Origin: Nocardia iowensis
GTDB lineage: Bacteria > Actinomycetota > Actinomycetes > Mycobacteriales > Mycobacteriaceae
Reading direction: 5' to 3'
Length of the DNA: 64,000 nucleotides
Assembly (NCBI RefSeq): GCF_019222765.1
Contig: NZ_CP078145.1
Span: 124,001 to 188,000, forward strand
Shown: one piece after another, positions 28,565-36,954 of the stretch
How positions within the stretch are numbered: position 1 is the first letter of the stretch
Layout: every line of letters begins with the position of its first letter
Translations under genes and position numbers: made by a program
Notes under the pieces: generated by a model
Database searches by the model: none
Seen by the model: the letters and a program-made list of their open reading frames with translations, nothing else
What the model was told of the DNA's origin: nothing

Positions 28565-29491
28565 ATGAGTGAAGAGCCAACCGGAACCGACCTAGCCGAA
28601 GCGGTCGTCAAGGGTCCGCCGAAGACATTGGCCGGTGGGCTGTTCAAGGCTGTCCGGCCACGGCAGTGGGTCAAGAACGTCCTGGTGCTCGCGGCCCCGC
28701 TGGCCGCGGGCACGGCCAACGAGCTCGACGTGCTCAGGCCCATCGGGATCGCCTTCGTGGTGTTCTGCATGGCGGCCTCGGGCATCTACCTGATCAACGA
28801 CGCGCTCGACGTGGATGCCGACCGGGCGCACCCGACCAAGCGGTACCGGCCGATCGCCGCGGGCGTCGTCCCGATCAAACTGGCATACCTGCTCTCGGTG
28901 GTGCTGCTCGTCGGCTCGATCGCCGGATCGTTCCTCGCCTCTTGGCATCTGGCCGTGGTGATGGCGGTCTACATCGGCATCCAGCTGGCCTACTGCCTCG
29001 GGCTCAAGCACCAGGCGGTGCTGGACATCTGCATTGTGTCCTCGGGCTTCCTGCTGCGTGCCGTCGCCGGTGGCGCGGCCGCGAATATCATTCTGTCGCA
29101 GTGGTTCCTGTTGATCATGGCGTTCGGTTCGCTGTTCATGGCGGCGGGCAAGCGCTATGCCGAACTGCAGATCGCGCTGGGCACCGGCGCCAAGATCCGT
29201 AAGTCGCTGGAGTACTACACGCCGACTTACCTGCGGTTCATCTGGACCCTCGCGGCAACGGCCGTGGTGGTGTTCTACGGTCTGTGGGCGTTCCAGCAGG
29301 ACGGTCTGAAAGACACCAACTGGTTCTCTATCTCTATGATTCCGTTTACCATCGCTATCCTGCGTTACGCGGTCGACGTCGATGGCGGCGAGGCCGGTGA
29401 ACCCGAAGAGATCGCGCTGGGGGATCGCGTCCTCCAGTTCCTCGCAATTGCCTGGATCGGAGCGGTAGGTGTCGCTGTCTATCTCACCTGA
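28565..29491 (+). CDS. ubiA: Decaprenyl-phosphate phosphoribosyltransferase (DPPR synthase)
   Basis: This 308-residue UbiA-superfamily membrane enzyme transfers phosphoribose from PRPP to decaprenyl phosphate, the first step to the arabinose donor DPA. The signature NDALDVDADRAHPTKRYRP (about residues 76-94) and a second Asp-containing loop before the last helices are present. It opens with the conserved AVRPRQWVKNVLVLAAPLA. Start 28565 (ATG) uses a ribosome site inside the repeat upstream. AftB overlaps its end. Confidence 0.94.
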   Translation: MSEEPTGTDLAEAVVKGPPKTLAGGLFKAVRPRQWVKNVLVLAAPLAAGTANELDVLRPIGIAFVVFCMAASGIYLINDALDVDADRAHPTKRYRPIAAGVVPIKLAYLLSVVLLVGSIAGSFLASWHLAVVMAVYIGIQLAYCLGLKHQAVLDICIVSSGFLLRAVAGGAAANIILSQWFLLIMAFGSLFMAAGKRYAELQIALGTGAKIRKSLEYYTPTYLRFIWTLAATAVVVFYGLWAFQQDGLKDTNWFSISMIPFTIAILRYAVDVDGGEAGEPEEIALGDRVLQFLAIAWIGAVGVAVYLT

Positions 29492-31460
29492 CGAGATGTT
29501 GGTAGCGGAAGTGGAGCGAACGGAATACGCGAACGAGGGGCCGGCTGAACAGCCGGCCCGCTCGGCGTCGCGGTTCGCCCGGCTATCCCTCGCCACATTC
29601 GTCGGTGGGATCGCGCTCACCGTCCTCCTTTTCGCCGTCGGCGGCTGGCAGCGCCGCTGGATCGCCGACGACGGCCTGATCGTGCTGCGCACGGTGCGCA
29701 ACCTGCTGGCAGGCAACGGGCCCGTCTTCAACGAGGGCGAGCGCGTCGAGACCAACACCAGCACCGCGTGGACCTACATCGTCTGGTTCTTCAGCTGGCT
29801 GACCGAGGCGCGGCTGGAGTACGTCGTGCTCGGTGTCGCGTTCACTGCGTCGATGGCGGCCGTGGTGTTCGCCATGCTCGGTGCGGCGCGGCTGTGGGGC
29901 GGCACCAAGTCGGCGCTGCTGCTGCCCGCCGGAATGCTGGTCTACATCGCCATCCCGCCCGCCCGCGACTACGTCACCTCGGGCCTGGAGAGCGGCCTGG
30001 TGATCTGCTGGCTTGGCCTGCTGTGGTGGCAGCTGATCCGCTGGAGCCAAGCGGAGCGCGTCCGGATCCCGGGTCTGCTCGGCCTGGTGTTCCTCGCGGG
30101 GCTGGCCCCGCTGATCCGGCCGGAGATGACGCTGGTCGGCGGGCTCGCGCTGCTGATGATCGTGATCGCGCCGATGCCGGAATTCCGGTTCGGCCCGATC
30201 GCGTTGCGCGCCTTGATCGTTGCCGTCGCCGGACTGGTGCCGCTCGGCTACCAGATCTGGCGGATGGGCTACTACGGCCTGCCCTACCCGAACACCGCGG
30301 TCGCCAAGGACGCGGGCGGTGCCAAGTGGGGACAGGGCTTCACCTACCTGTGGGATCTCGTCGGCCCGTACTACCTGTGGGTTCCGCTGCTGGTGTTGCT
30401 CGTCGCGGGAGTTGTCGCGGCGCGCGGAAAGCCCGGCGCGCCCGCGGATCCGGGCGGTCGGCATGCCGCACCGGACGAACAGCCCCGGTGGAACGTGCAG
30501 CGAATTCGGCTGTGGCTGCGCTCGCCCGGTGCGGTGGTCACCCTGGTGCTGGTGAGCGGATTCCTGCTCACGGTGTACGCACTGCGCGTCGGCGGCGATT
30601 TCATGCACGGCCGAATGTTGTTGGCGCAGTTGTTCCTGCTGCTGCTGCCGGTCGCGGTGGTGCCGATCCGGCTGCCCGCGGGCGGACTGCGGTCGTCGAC
30701 GGCCACCGACTGGTCCTTCGCGGTGGTGCTTTTCGCGTTGCTCGGTGCCGCGGGCTGGGCGCTGTTCGCCGCGAACACGACCGCGATCAAGACCGGCACC
30801 AAGATCAGCTCGACCGGCATCGTGGACGAGCGCGTCTACTACGTCCTCAACACCGGCCACGACCACCCGATCCTGGCCGAGGACTACCTGGACTATCCGC
30901 GCATTCGCGCCATGGTCGACAACATCGCCGAGACACCGAACGGCGGCCTGCTGCTGAACTCGCCGTCGTTCATGTTCTGGTACATCGCCCCGCCGCCGCA
31001 GCCGATCCCGGCCGGCGGCGCCGGGCACACGGTCTACTTCCTCAATCTCGGCATGACCAGCATGAACGTTCCGCTGAACGTGCGCGTCATCGACCAGATG
31101 GGCCTGGCCTATCCGCTCGCAGCGCACACCGAGCGGCTCACCGACGGCCGGATCGGGCATGACAAGAGCCTGTACCCGGACTGGGTCATCGTGGACACCG
31201 GCATGGTGGACAAGAAGCCGTGGATGCCGTGGTACCTGGACGAGAAGTGGGTGACCCAGGCGCGCACCGCGATGTCCTGCCCGGACACCGAGGCGCTGCT
31301 TGTCTCCTATCGCGACCCGTTCACCTTCGAGCGCTTCCGGCACAACCTGCGCAACGCGCTGCGGTTCGCCAAGTACCGGATCGATCGGGTGCCCAAGTAC
31401 GAGATCCAGCGCTGCGGTCTGGTCGATCCGTTCCCCAAGGCCCCGCAGGCACCGCGCTAG
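29469..31460 (+). CDS. aftB: Arabinofuranosyltransferase AftB
   Basis: This 663-residue GT-C membrane enzyme adds terminal beta-1,2-arabinofuranose to arabinan using DPA. It starts with a cytoplasmic arm and helix 1 (about 37-55). The first extracellular loop follows as QRRWIADDGLIVLRTVRN with the DD pair expected of GT-C enzymes. Multiple helices reach about residue 430 and a soluble C-terminal domain completes the protein. GTG at 29469 after GGAG is used, overlapping ubiA by 23 bases; ATG at 29496 is an alternative. It is the last gene before a strong terminator, in the same order as Rv3805c in M. tuberculosis. Confidence 0.92.
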   Translation: MSLSISPDEMLVAEVERTEYANEGPAEQPARSASRFARLSLATFVGGIALTVLLFAVGGWQRRWIADDGLIVLRTVRNLLAGNGPVFNEGERVETNTSTAWTYIVWFFSWLTEARLEYVVLGVAFTASMAAVVFAMLGAARLWGGTKSALLLPAGMLVYIAIPPARDYVTSGLESGLVICWLGLLWWQLIRWSQAERVRIPGLLGLVFLAGLAPLIRPEMTLVGGLALLMIVIAPMPEFRFGPIALRALIVAVAGLVPLGYQIWRMGYYGLPYPNTAVAKDAGGAKWGQGFTYLWDLVGPYYLWVPLLVLLVAGVVAARGKPGAPADPGGRHAAPDEQPRWNVQRIRLWLRSPGAVVTLVLVSGFLLTVYALRVGGDFMHGRMLLAQLFLLLLPVAVVPIRLPAGGLRSSTATDWSFAVVLFALLGAAGWALFAANTTAIKTGTKISSTGIVDERVYYVLNTGHDHPILAEDYLDYPRIRAMVDNIAETPNGGLLLNSPSFMFWYIAPPPQPIPAGGAGHTVYFLNLGMTSMNVPLNVRVIDQMGLAYPLAAHTERLTDGRIGHDKSLYPDWVIVDTGMVDKKPWMPWYLDEKWVTQARTAMSCPDTEALLVSYRDPFTFERFRHNLRNALRFAKYRIDRVPKYEIQRCGLVDPFPKAPQAPR

Positions 31461-31480
31461 TCAAGCGGACTGACCAAGCC

Positions 31481-31514
31481 CCACTGGGCCCTCCTTTCAC
31501 AGGGGGCCCAGTGG
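31481..31514 (+). terminator. Hairpin terminator after aftB
   Basis: CCACTGGGCCC pairs with GGGCCCAGTGG (11-bp perfect stem, 12-base loop), 20 bases after the aftB stop. There is no T tract, as is common in high-GC actinobacteria. Confidence 0.7.
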
Positions 31515-31698
31515 TCGCATTGGTAACCCTCCACAACGTGGCCTGCGCCGCTCTGTCTCGGTTCGATAACGCCCATGTATCGATGACACGCTAGGCTGCG
31601 AAAGTACGCCCGCCATGACGTCGACTAGTTGTGGGCATCGGCGGGTCATCGTGATAGACGACGGCCGATGCCGTTGCGTGAACGAGAGGTCGAAACTG

Positions 31699-32760
31699 AT
31701 GCGAGGCGTGATCGGGCGTCTGAATACTCGAAGAGCCGGATCCTGGCTGAAACGTTCGGTGCTGGTATCGATGGCGATTCTGCTACCGCTCGGGGTGTCG
31801 GTGGCAGGCCCGGCCGGACCGGCGTCCGCGGCATTCAACCCGGACGGCTTCGATTTCTGGGTCGACTCCGAGATGGGTCCGATCAAGAACCGGGTATTCC
31901 GTGCCGCCGACGGCAACACCAGTCGCGTGGTCTACGCGCTGGACGGCATGCGGGCGCGACCGGACTTGAGCGGCTGGGAAGTCGACACCGAGGTCGTGCG
32001 CGAGCTGACCAAGTGGAACATGAACGTCGTCATGCCGGTGGGCGGTCCGTCCAGCTTCTACGCGGACTGGACCGGGCCGAGCAACTTCTTCGGTCTCGGC
32101 AGCGCCGGGTCCTCGTCCACCGGCTCCGCCAACTCCGGCTCCGGCCTGCTGTCGGGCTCCGCGGGCATGGGCAAGACGAACACCTACAAGTGGGAAACCT
32201 TCCTCACCCAGAACCTGCGTTACGCGCTGCGGGACCGTCTCGGCTTCAGTCCGAACGGTAACGCCGTGTTCGGCTTGTCCATGGGCGGCAGCGCCGCGCT
32301 GACCCTGGCGGCCTACCACCCGGACCAGTTCCGTTACGCCGGTTCGTATTCCGGCTACCTGAACATCTCGGCGCCGGGTATGCGCGAGGCGCTGCGGGTG
32401 GCCATGCTCGACGCCGGTGGCTTCAATATCGACGCGATGGCGCCGCCGTGGGGCCCGCAGTGGCTGCGGATGGATCCGTTCGTGTTCGCCCCGCGCCTGA
32501 AGGCCAACAACACCCGGCTGTGGATTTCCGCGGGTAGCGGTCTGCCGAGCGCGGCCGACGGTCTGAGCTTCAATACCGTCAACGCGATGGGACTCGAGGC
32601 GCTGGCACTCGCCAACACCCGCGCGTTCCAGGTCCGGATGCTCACCTTGGGCGCCAACAACGCCACCTACGACTTCCCGGCCGTCGGTGTGCACAACTGG
32701 ACCTACTGGGCCGATGAGGTCTACCGGATGATCCCGGATATGTCCGCCAATATCGGGTGA
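31699..32760 (+). CDS. Antigen 85-type mycolyltransferase (paralogue 1)
   Basis: This 353-residue secreted esterase has a signal peptide ending near AGPASAAF (cleavage about 43). An alpha/beta-hydrolase fold follows with nucleophile motif GLSMGGSAAL, the acid in MGLEALALANTRAF and the His in GVHNWTYW. Antigen 85 enzymes transfer mycolate between trehalose monomycolate molecules and to arabinogalactan. A Ser/Gly-rich insertion (about residues 133-155) precedes YKWETFL. The Cys pair found there in mycobacterial antigen 85 is absent. Start 31699 follows GAGAGGTCGA, a leader shared with the next paralogues. Confidence 0.9.
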   Translation: MRGVIGRLNTRRAGSWLKRSVLVSMAILLPLGVSVAGPAGPASAAFNPDGFDFWVDSEMGPIKNRVFRAADGNTSRVVYALDGMRARPDLSGWEVDTEVVRELTKWNMNVVMPVGGPSSFYADWTGPSNFFGLGSAGSSSTGSANSGSGLLSGSAGMGKTNTYKWETFLTQNLRYALRDRLGFSPNGNAVFGLSMGGSAALTLAAYHPDQFRYAGSYSGYLNISAPGMREALRVAMLDAGGFNIDAMAPPWGPQWLRMDPFVFAPRLKANNTRLWISAGSGLPSAADGLSFNTVNAMGLEALALANTRAFQVRMLTLGANNATYDFPAVGVHNWTYWADEVYRMIPDMSANIG

Positions 32761-32783
32761 TTTTCGGGTAAGTCTGTCCGACT

Positions 32784-32816
32784 GGACCGCCCGGTGCCGA
32801 GTGCACCGGGCGGTCC
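32784..32816 (+). terminator. Hairpin terminator after mycolyltransferase 1
   Basis: GGACCGCCCGGTGC pairs with GCACCGGGCGGTCC (14-bp perfect stem, 5-base loop), followed by TTTC, 24 bases after the stop codon. Confidence 0.85.
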
Positions 32817-33061
32817 TTTCGTTTGCCAGTCGTCCAACTCGGGTTTGGTAACGAATGTGGAGGGGTAGCGGCAGGTGAGTTGTGGCAAGAGTCACTTTCC
32901 AGCAACATATAAGCATCCGGTACCGATTGATACACAGAGAACATGCACAGAGGTCGATTCGTCCGGATTCGGTGGACGGCGGCTCTCGGTGTCCGAAGAG
33001 GGGGCCGGTGGAGATCGCCAGTTGTTTGCCCCCCGGTCGCCCGAACGAAAGGTCGAGTTTG
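32817..33061 (+). other. Leader and promoter region of mycolyltransferase 2
   Basis: No gene is supported. With the terminator it makes a 301-base non-coding gap. A TTGGTAAC segment near 32845 recurs upstream of paralogue 1 (near 31520), both about 180-220 bases before the start, and may mark a shared promoter or regulator site. CGAAAGGTCGA just before 33062 is the ribosome site, leaving a long 5' leader. Confidence 0.4.
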
Positions 33062-34123
33062 ATGCGAACAGCCCGCTGGAAAGGTAGACCCGGTAGGTCC
33101 GGAGTGACTGGTTCGTGGGTGAAGCGATCCGCACTGGGGATTGCCGTGGCCCTTTTGCTGCCCTTCGGAATCGCGGCAGCAGGCAGCGGCGCCACCGCAT
33201 CGGCGGCATTCGACCCGGCGGCATTCGACTTCTGGGTCGACTCCGGTATGGGGCCGATCAAATCTCGGATCCTGCGCGCCAGGGACGGCAACACCAACCG
33301 GGTCGCCTACGTGCTGGACGGCATGCGCGCCCCCGAGAACCTCAATGGCTGGGAGATCGAAACCAACGTCCCCCAGGTGCTGGCGGACTGGAACATCAAT
33401 GTCGTCATGCCGGTCGGCGGCATGTCCAGCTTCTACGCCGACTGGAACGCGCCGAGTGAGCTGCTCGGCATCCCGGCGGGCAGCGGCTCGTCCTCCGGCT
33501 CCGGCGCACTGAACATCTTGGCCGCGGGTCCCGGCAAGAGCTACCGGTACCAGTGGGAGACCTTCCTGACCCACGAACTGCGCGACGCACTGCGCGACCG
33601 GCTCGGCTTCAACCCGAACCGCAACGGCGTGTTCGGCCTGTCCATGGGCGGCAGCGCGGCGCTGACCCTGGCTGCCTACCACCCGGACCAGTTCAGCTTC
33701 GCCGGCTCGTACTCCGGCTATCTGAATATCTCCGCGCCGGGCATGCGTGAGGCCATCCGGGTCGCGATGCTGGACGCGGGCGGCTACAACGTCGACTCGA
33801 TGGCGCCGCCGTGGGGTCCGCAGTGGCTGCACATGGATCCGTTCGTCTTCGCGCCCAACCTCGTGCGCAACGGCACCCGCTTGTGGATCGCCGCGGCGAG
33901 CGGCTTGCCCGCGGCCAACGACCCGCCGAGTTTCAACACCCTCAACGGCATGGGCCTGGAGGCATTGGCACTGGCGAACACTCGCGCGTTCCAAGTCCGC
34001 ATGGCGACACTGGGCGGCGGCAACACCGTCTACTCCTATCCCGCCTTTGGCATCCACGCCTGGAACAACTGGACCGACGAGGCCTACCGAATGATTCCGG
34101 ACATGTCCGCCAATATCGGCTGA
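33062..34123 (+). CDS. Antigen 85-type mycolyltransferase (paralogue 2)
   Basis: This 353-residue protein is closest to paralogue 1, with equal length and the same Ser/Gly insertion position (GSGSSSGSGAL). The signal peptide ends near TASAAF. The triad motifs are GLSMGGSAAL, MGLEALALANTRAF and GIHAWNNW; the last differs from the usual GTHSWxYW by replacing Ser and Tyr around the His. The body contains FDFWVDSGMGPIKSR, the usual first strand. Its own terminator and leader suggest a separate transcript. A mycolate transfer role in the outer wall is inferred from the family. Confidence 0.9.
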   Translation: MRTARWKGRPGRSGVTGSWVKRSALGIAVALLLPFGIAAAGSGATASAAFDPAAFDFWVDSGMGPIKSRILRARDGNTNRVAYVLDGMRAPENLNGWEIETNVPQVLADWNINVVMPVGGMSSFYADWNAPSELLGIPAGSGSSSGSGALNILAAGPGKSYRYQWETFLTHELRDALRDRLGFNPNRNGVFGLSMGGSAALTLAAYHPDQFSFAGSYSGYLNISAPGMREAIRVAMLDAGGYNVDSMAPPWGPQWLHMDPFVFAPNLVRNGTRLWIAAASGLPAANDPPSFNTLNGMGLEALALANTRAFQVRMATLGGGNTVYSYPAFGIHAWNNWTDEAYRMIPDMSANIG

Positions 34124-34137
34124 CGAATTCCTGGTGA

Positions 34138-34175
34138 ACAGACCGCCCGGCGCTACTGAGCGCCGGGTGGTCTGT
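34138..34175 (+). terminator. Hairpin terminator after mycolyltransferase 2
   Basis: ACAGACCGCCCGGCGC pairs with GCGCCGGGTGGTCTGT (16-bp stem with one G-T pair, 6-base loop), then CGTTTCG, 14 bases after the stop. Confidence 0.85.
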
Positions 34176-34468
34176 CGTTTCGCCTGGCTTGCCCACACCG
34201 GGCAACGATTGGCTGATTGATCGCTGGGAAGGCATTCCGGGTCTATGCGGGCCGAGTCGTTCAGGCATACCCGCAACCGCGGCAAATCTCTGGTTTTCAT
34301 CACGATCCCGCATCGCTGCGCGTTTTCCGAAGGGCAGCGAGCGAATAAGTGCCCTATGAAGAGCGATAAGGCCGAGAACTTCGCGCTGGAAGCCCTCGGT
34401 GGCGTGTATCGATCTCCATGCACCACAGTTGCGGTCAACGACGACCGCGCGGGCGAAAGGTCGAATCG
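34176..34468 (+). other. Leader and promoter region of mycolyltransferase 3
   Basis: No gene is supported here; with the terminator it makes a 345-base gap. The ribosome site GAAAGGTCGA precedes the ATG at 34469. Short ORFs that cross it have no signal-peptide or domain features. Confidence 0.4.
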
Positions 34469-35488
34469 ATGCGATCAGCCGAAGTACGCGGAATGGTAGC
34501 CAGTACGCCCGATATGGCCGGCCGCCGCCGGCTTCGCCACGGCGTCGCAGGTCTCGTGCTCGCATTGGCGCTGCCGTTCGGCGCCGCACTCGGCGGCTTC
34601 GGCCCGGACGCACAGGCCGCCCACAATCCCGCTGGCTTCGACTTCTGGGTCGACTCCAGCATGGGCCCGATCAAGTCGCGAATCTTCCCGGCCGCGGACG
34701 GCAACACCCACCGCGTGGTCTACGCCCTGGACGGGCTGCGTGCCCGCAACGATCTGAGCGGCTGGGAAGTCGACACCGAGATCTCCCGCGTGCTGCCGCA
34801 GTGGAACATCAACCTGGTGATGCCGGTCGGCGGTCAATCCAGCTTCTATTCGGATTGGATTGCGGCCAGCAATACCAATGGCCAACAGCGGCCATACGCG
34901 TGGGAGACCTTCCTCACCGACAATCTGCGCTGGGCGCTGCACGACCGCCTCGGCTTCAACCCGCACGGCAATGGCGTGTTCGGACTGTCCATGGGTGGCA
35001 GCGCCGCGCTCGCGCTGGCCGCATACCATCCCGACCAGTTCCGTTATGCCGGTTCGTATTCGGGCTACCTGAACGTTTCCGCGCCCGGCATGAAGGAGGG
35101 GCTGCGATTGGCCATGCTCGACGCGGGCGGCTACAACATCGACGCGATGTGGGGCCCGCCATGGGATCCGCGCTGGTTGCGTAACGACCCGTTCATGTTC
35201 GCGCCACTGTTGCGCGACAACGGAACTCGACTGTGGATCGCCACCGGCAACGGCGTGAACGGACCGCGCGATGTGATCAACGCGCCGATCGACGTCTACC
35301 ACCTCGGCAACGCGATGGCGCTGGAAACGATCGCGCTCGCCAATACCCGTGCGTTCGAAGCGCGGATGAACAGTCTCGGCCCGAGCAACGCCGTGTTCGT
35401 CTACACCCCGGTAGGTGTGCACAGCTGGAACTACTGGCAGGACCAGGTCTTCCAGATGCTGCCCGATCTCAGCGCCAATTTGGGTTGA
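34469..35488 (+). CDS. Antigen 85-type mycolyltransferase (paralogue 3)
   Basis: This 339-residue secreted esterase has a signal peptide (hydrophobic segment about 25-42, cleavage near AQAAHN), nucleophile motif GLSMGGSAAL, the acid in MALETIALANTRAF and the His in GVHSWNYWQDQVF. It lacks the Ser/Gly insertion of paralogues 1 and 2 and reads SNTNGQ before the WETFL segment. It conserves MWGPPWDPRW, close to the MWGPSSDPAW segment of mycobacterial antigen 85. It is therefore the copy most like canonical antigen 85 among the first four. Confidence 0.9.
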   Translation: MRSAEVRGMVASTPDMAGRRRLRHGVAGLVLALALPFGAALGGFGPDAQAAHNPAGFDFWVDSSMGPIKSRIFPAADGNTHRVVYALDGLRARNDLSGWEVDTEISRVLPQWNINLVMPVGGQSSFYSDWIAASNTNGQQRPYAWETFLTDNLRWALHDRLGFNPHGNGVFGLSMGGSAALALAAYHPDQFRYAGSYSGYLNVSAPGMKEGLRLAMLDAGGYNIDAMWGPPWDPRWLRNDPFMFAPLLRDNGTRLWIATGNGVNGPRDVINAPIDVYHLGNAMALETIALANTRAFEARMNSLGPSNAVFVYTPVGVHSWNYWQDQVFQMLPDLSANLG

Positions 35489-35815
35489 GCTGACACTTCC
35501 CGCCATCAGGTAAAAATTTGGTGCTCCGGCACGACAATAACCAGCGGAACGCGATAGGGTCACCGCACCATCACAGATTGCGTACGGGCGGATTTCGGCC
35601 ACCTGGTTGCCTCGGCCTTGCTAAGGCTTCAGGCGTCGAATATCGTCCAGCGAGCGCAAGTGTGACCAGATCGTTGTAGCGCTGCCGCGTGTGCCGGAAT
35701 GTCGGGGTCCGGTGCGACGTGGCGTGCGTCTCGTTGGCAGCACTGGTGCGGTTCGACCCCTCGGGGTCGCGGACGGCACCACAACAGGCAGAAAAGCAGA
35801 AAGAGAGCAGGATTC
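35489..35815 (+). other. Intergenic region upstream of mycolyltransferase 4
   Basis: No gene and no strong terminator hairpin were seen after paralogue 3, unlike its neighbours. The region contains an A/T-richer patch near 35510-35540 that could hold a promoter, and a purine-rich AGAAAGAGAG ribosome site before 35816. Confidence 0.35.
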
Positions 35816-36850
35816 ATGCGTTTCGGCAGGGCGGCCGCGCCGATGAGAACGAAGTCGGGACGGCGAGGCGCACCTCGTAGTTGGCGTAATCGAATTCTGG
35901 CAGTCGGTGCCGCCGTGATGGCGCTACCGATCGCCGCGGGTATGGCGGCCCCGATCGCCACCGCGGCGCCGGTGCACGCACCGGTATTGCGTGCTCCCGC
36001 AGGCGGATTCGAAGATCTGATGGTCCCGTCCAGCATGGGCCCGATCAAGGTTCAGGTGCAGTGGGCATCGCGCGGCGGCAACGCGGCGCTCTACCTGCTC
36101 GACGGACTGCGGGCGCGCGACGACCGCAATGCGTGGTCGTTCGAGACGAACGCACTGCAGCAGTTCGCGAACGACAACATCACCCTGGTCATGCCGGTCG
36201 GCGGTCAGTCCAGCTTCTACACGGACTGGTACGCACCGAGCAACACCAATGGCCAGAAGACCACTTACAAGTGGGAAACCTTCCTGACCAAGGAGCTCCC
36301 GGCCTTCCTCGAGGGCTACGGCGTCTCGCGCACCAACAACGCGGTGGCCGGTCTGTCCATGGGCGGCAGTGGCGCGCTGGCGCTGGCCGCCTACCACCGC
36401 GACCAGTTCAAGTTCGCCGCCTCCTACTCGGGCTACCTGAACATCTCCGCGCCGGGCATGCGTGAGGCCATCCGCATCGCCATGCTGGACGCGGGCAAGT
36501 TCAACGTCGACTCGATGGCGGCGCCGTGGAGCCCGGCGTGGCTGCGGATGGACCCCTTCGTGTTCGCCCCGCAGCTCAAGGGCCTGCCGATGTACATCTC
36601 GGCGGCCAGCGGCCTGCCGGGTCAGTACGACGCCCCGAACTCGGCGATCGGCGTCTTCAACACCGGCAACGCGATGGCGCTCGAGGCGCTCTCGCTGGTC
36701 AACACCCGCGCGTTCCAGGCTCGCCTGGCCTCGCTGGGTATCCCGGCCCGGTTCGATTTCCCGGCCGTCGGCACCCACTCCTGGAAGTACTGGGAGGGCC
36801 AGCTGTTCGCCTCCCGCAACCAGATCCTGGACGCCACCGGCGCCTGGTGA
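35816..36850 (+). CDS. Antigen 85-type mycolyltransferase (paralogue 4)
   Basis: This 344-residue secreted esterase has a basic start and a signal peptide (hydrophobic about 28-48, cleavage near TAAPVHA). The triad motifs are GLSMGGSGAL, MALEALSLVNTRAF and GTHSWKYWEGQLF. It differs from paralogues 1-3 in the first strand (FEDLMVPSSMGPIKVQVQW), which is closer to mycobacterial antigen 85 and FbpD. It is followed by a very strong terminator. Confidence 0.9.
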   Translation: MRFGRAAAPMRTKSGRRGAPRSWRNRILAVGAAVMALPIAAGMAAPIATAAPVHAPVLRAPAGGFEDLMVPSSMGPIKVQVQWASRGGNAALYLLDGLRARDDRNAWSFETNALQQFANDNITLVMPVGGQSSFYTDWYAPSNTNGQKTTYKWETFLTKELPAFLEGYGVSRTNNAVAGLSMGGSGALALAAYHRDQFKFAASYSGYLNISAPGMREAIRIAMLDAGKFNVDSMAAPWSPAWLRMDPFVFAPQLKGLPMYISAASGLPGQYDAPNSAIGVFNTGNAMALEALSLVNTRAFQARLASLGIPARFDFPAVGTHSWKYWEGQLFASRNQILDATGAW

Positions 36851-36860
36851 TATCTGACTG

Positions 36861-36902
36861 ACGACTCGGGCCGTACCCCCATCGGGGTACGGCCCGAGTC
36901 GT
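36861..36902 (+). terminator. Strong hairpin terminator after mycolyltransferase 4
   Basis: A perfect 19-bp stem (ACGACTCGGGCCGTACCCC with its exact complement, 4-base loop) is followed by TTTTCG, 10 bases after the stop. It is the strongest terminator in the window. Confidence 0.92.
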
Positions 36903-36954
36903 TTTCGTGCGTGTCCTCCCCGAAACATGCCGAACAGCGGGGTAGAAAGCTCTT

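Noticed and set aside
32882..33061. 60-codon N-terminal extension of mycolyltransferase 2
   Set aside because: The extension has no signal-peptide character, whereas the start at 33062 follows a ribosome site shared by the paralogues and begins a normal signal peptide.
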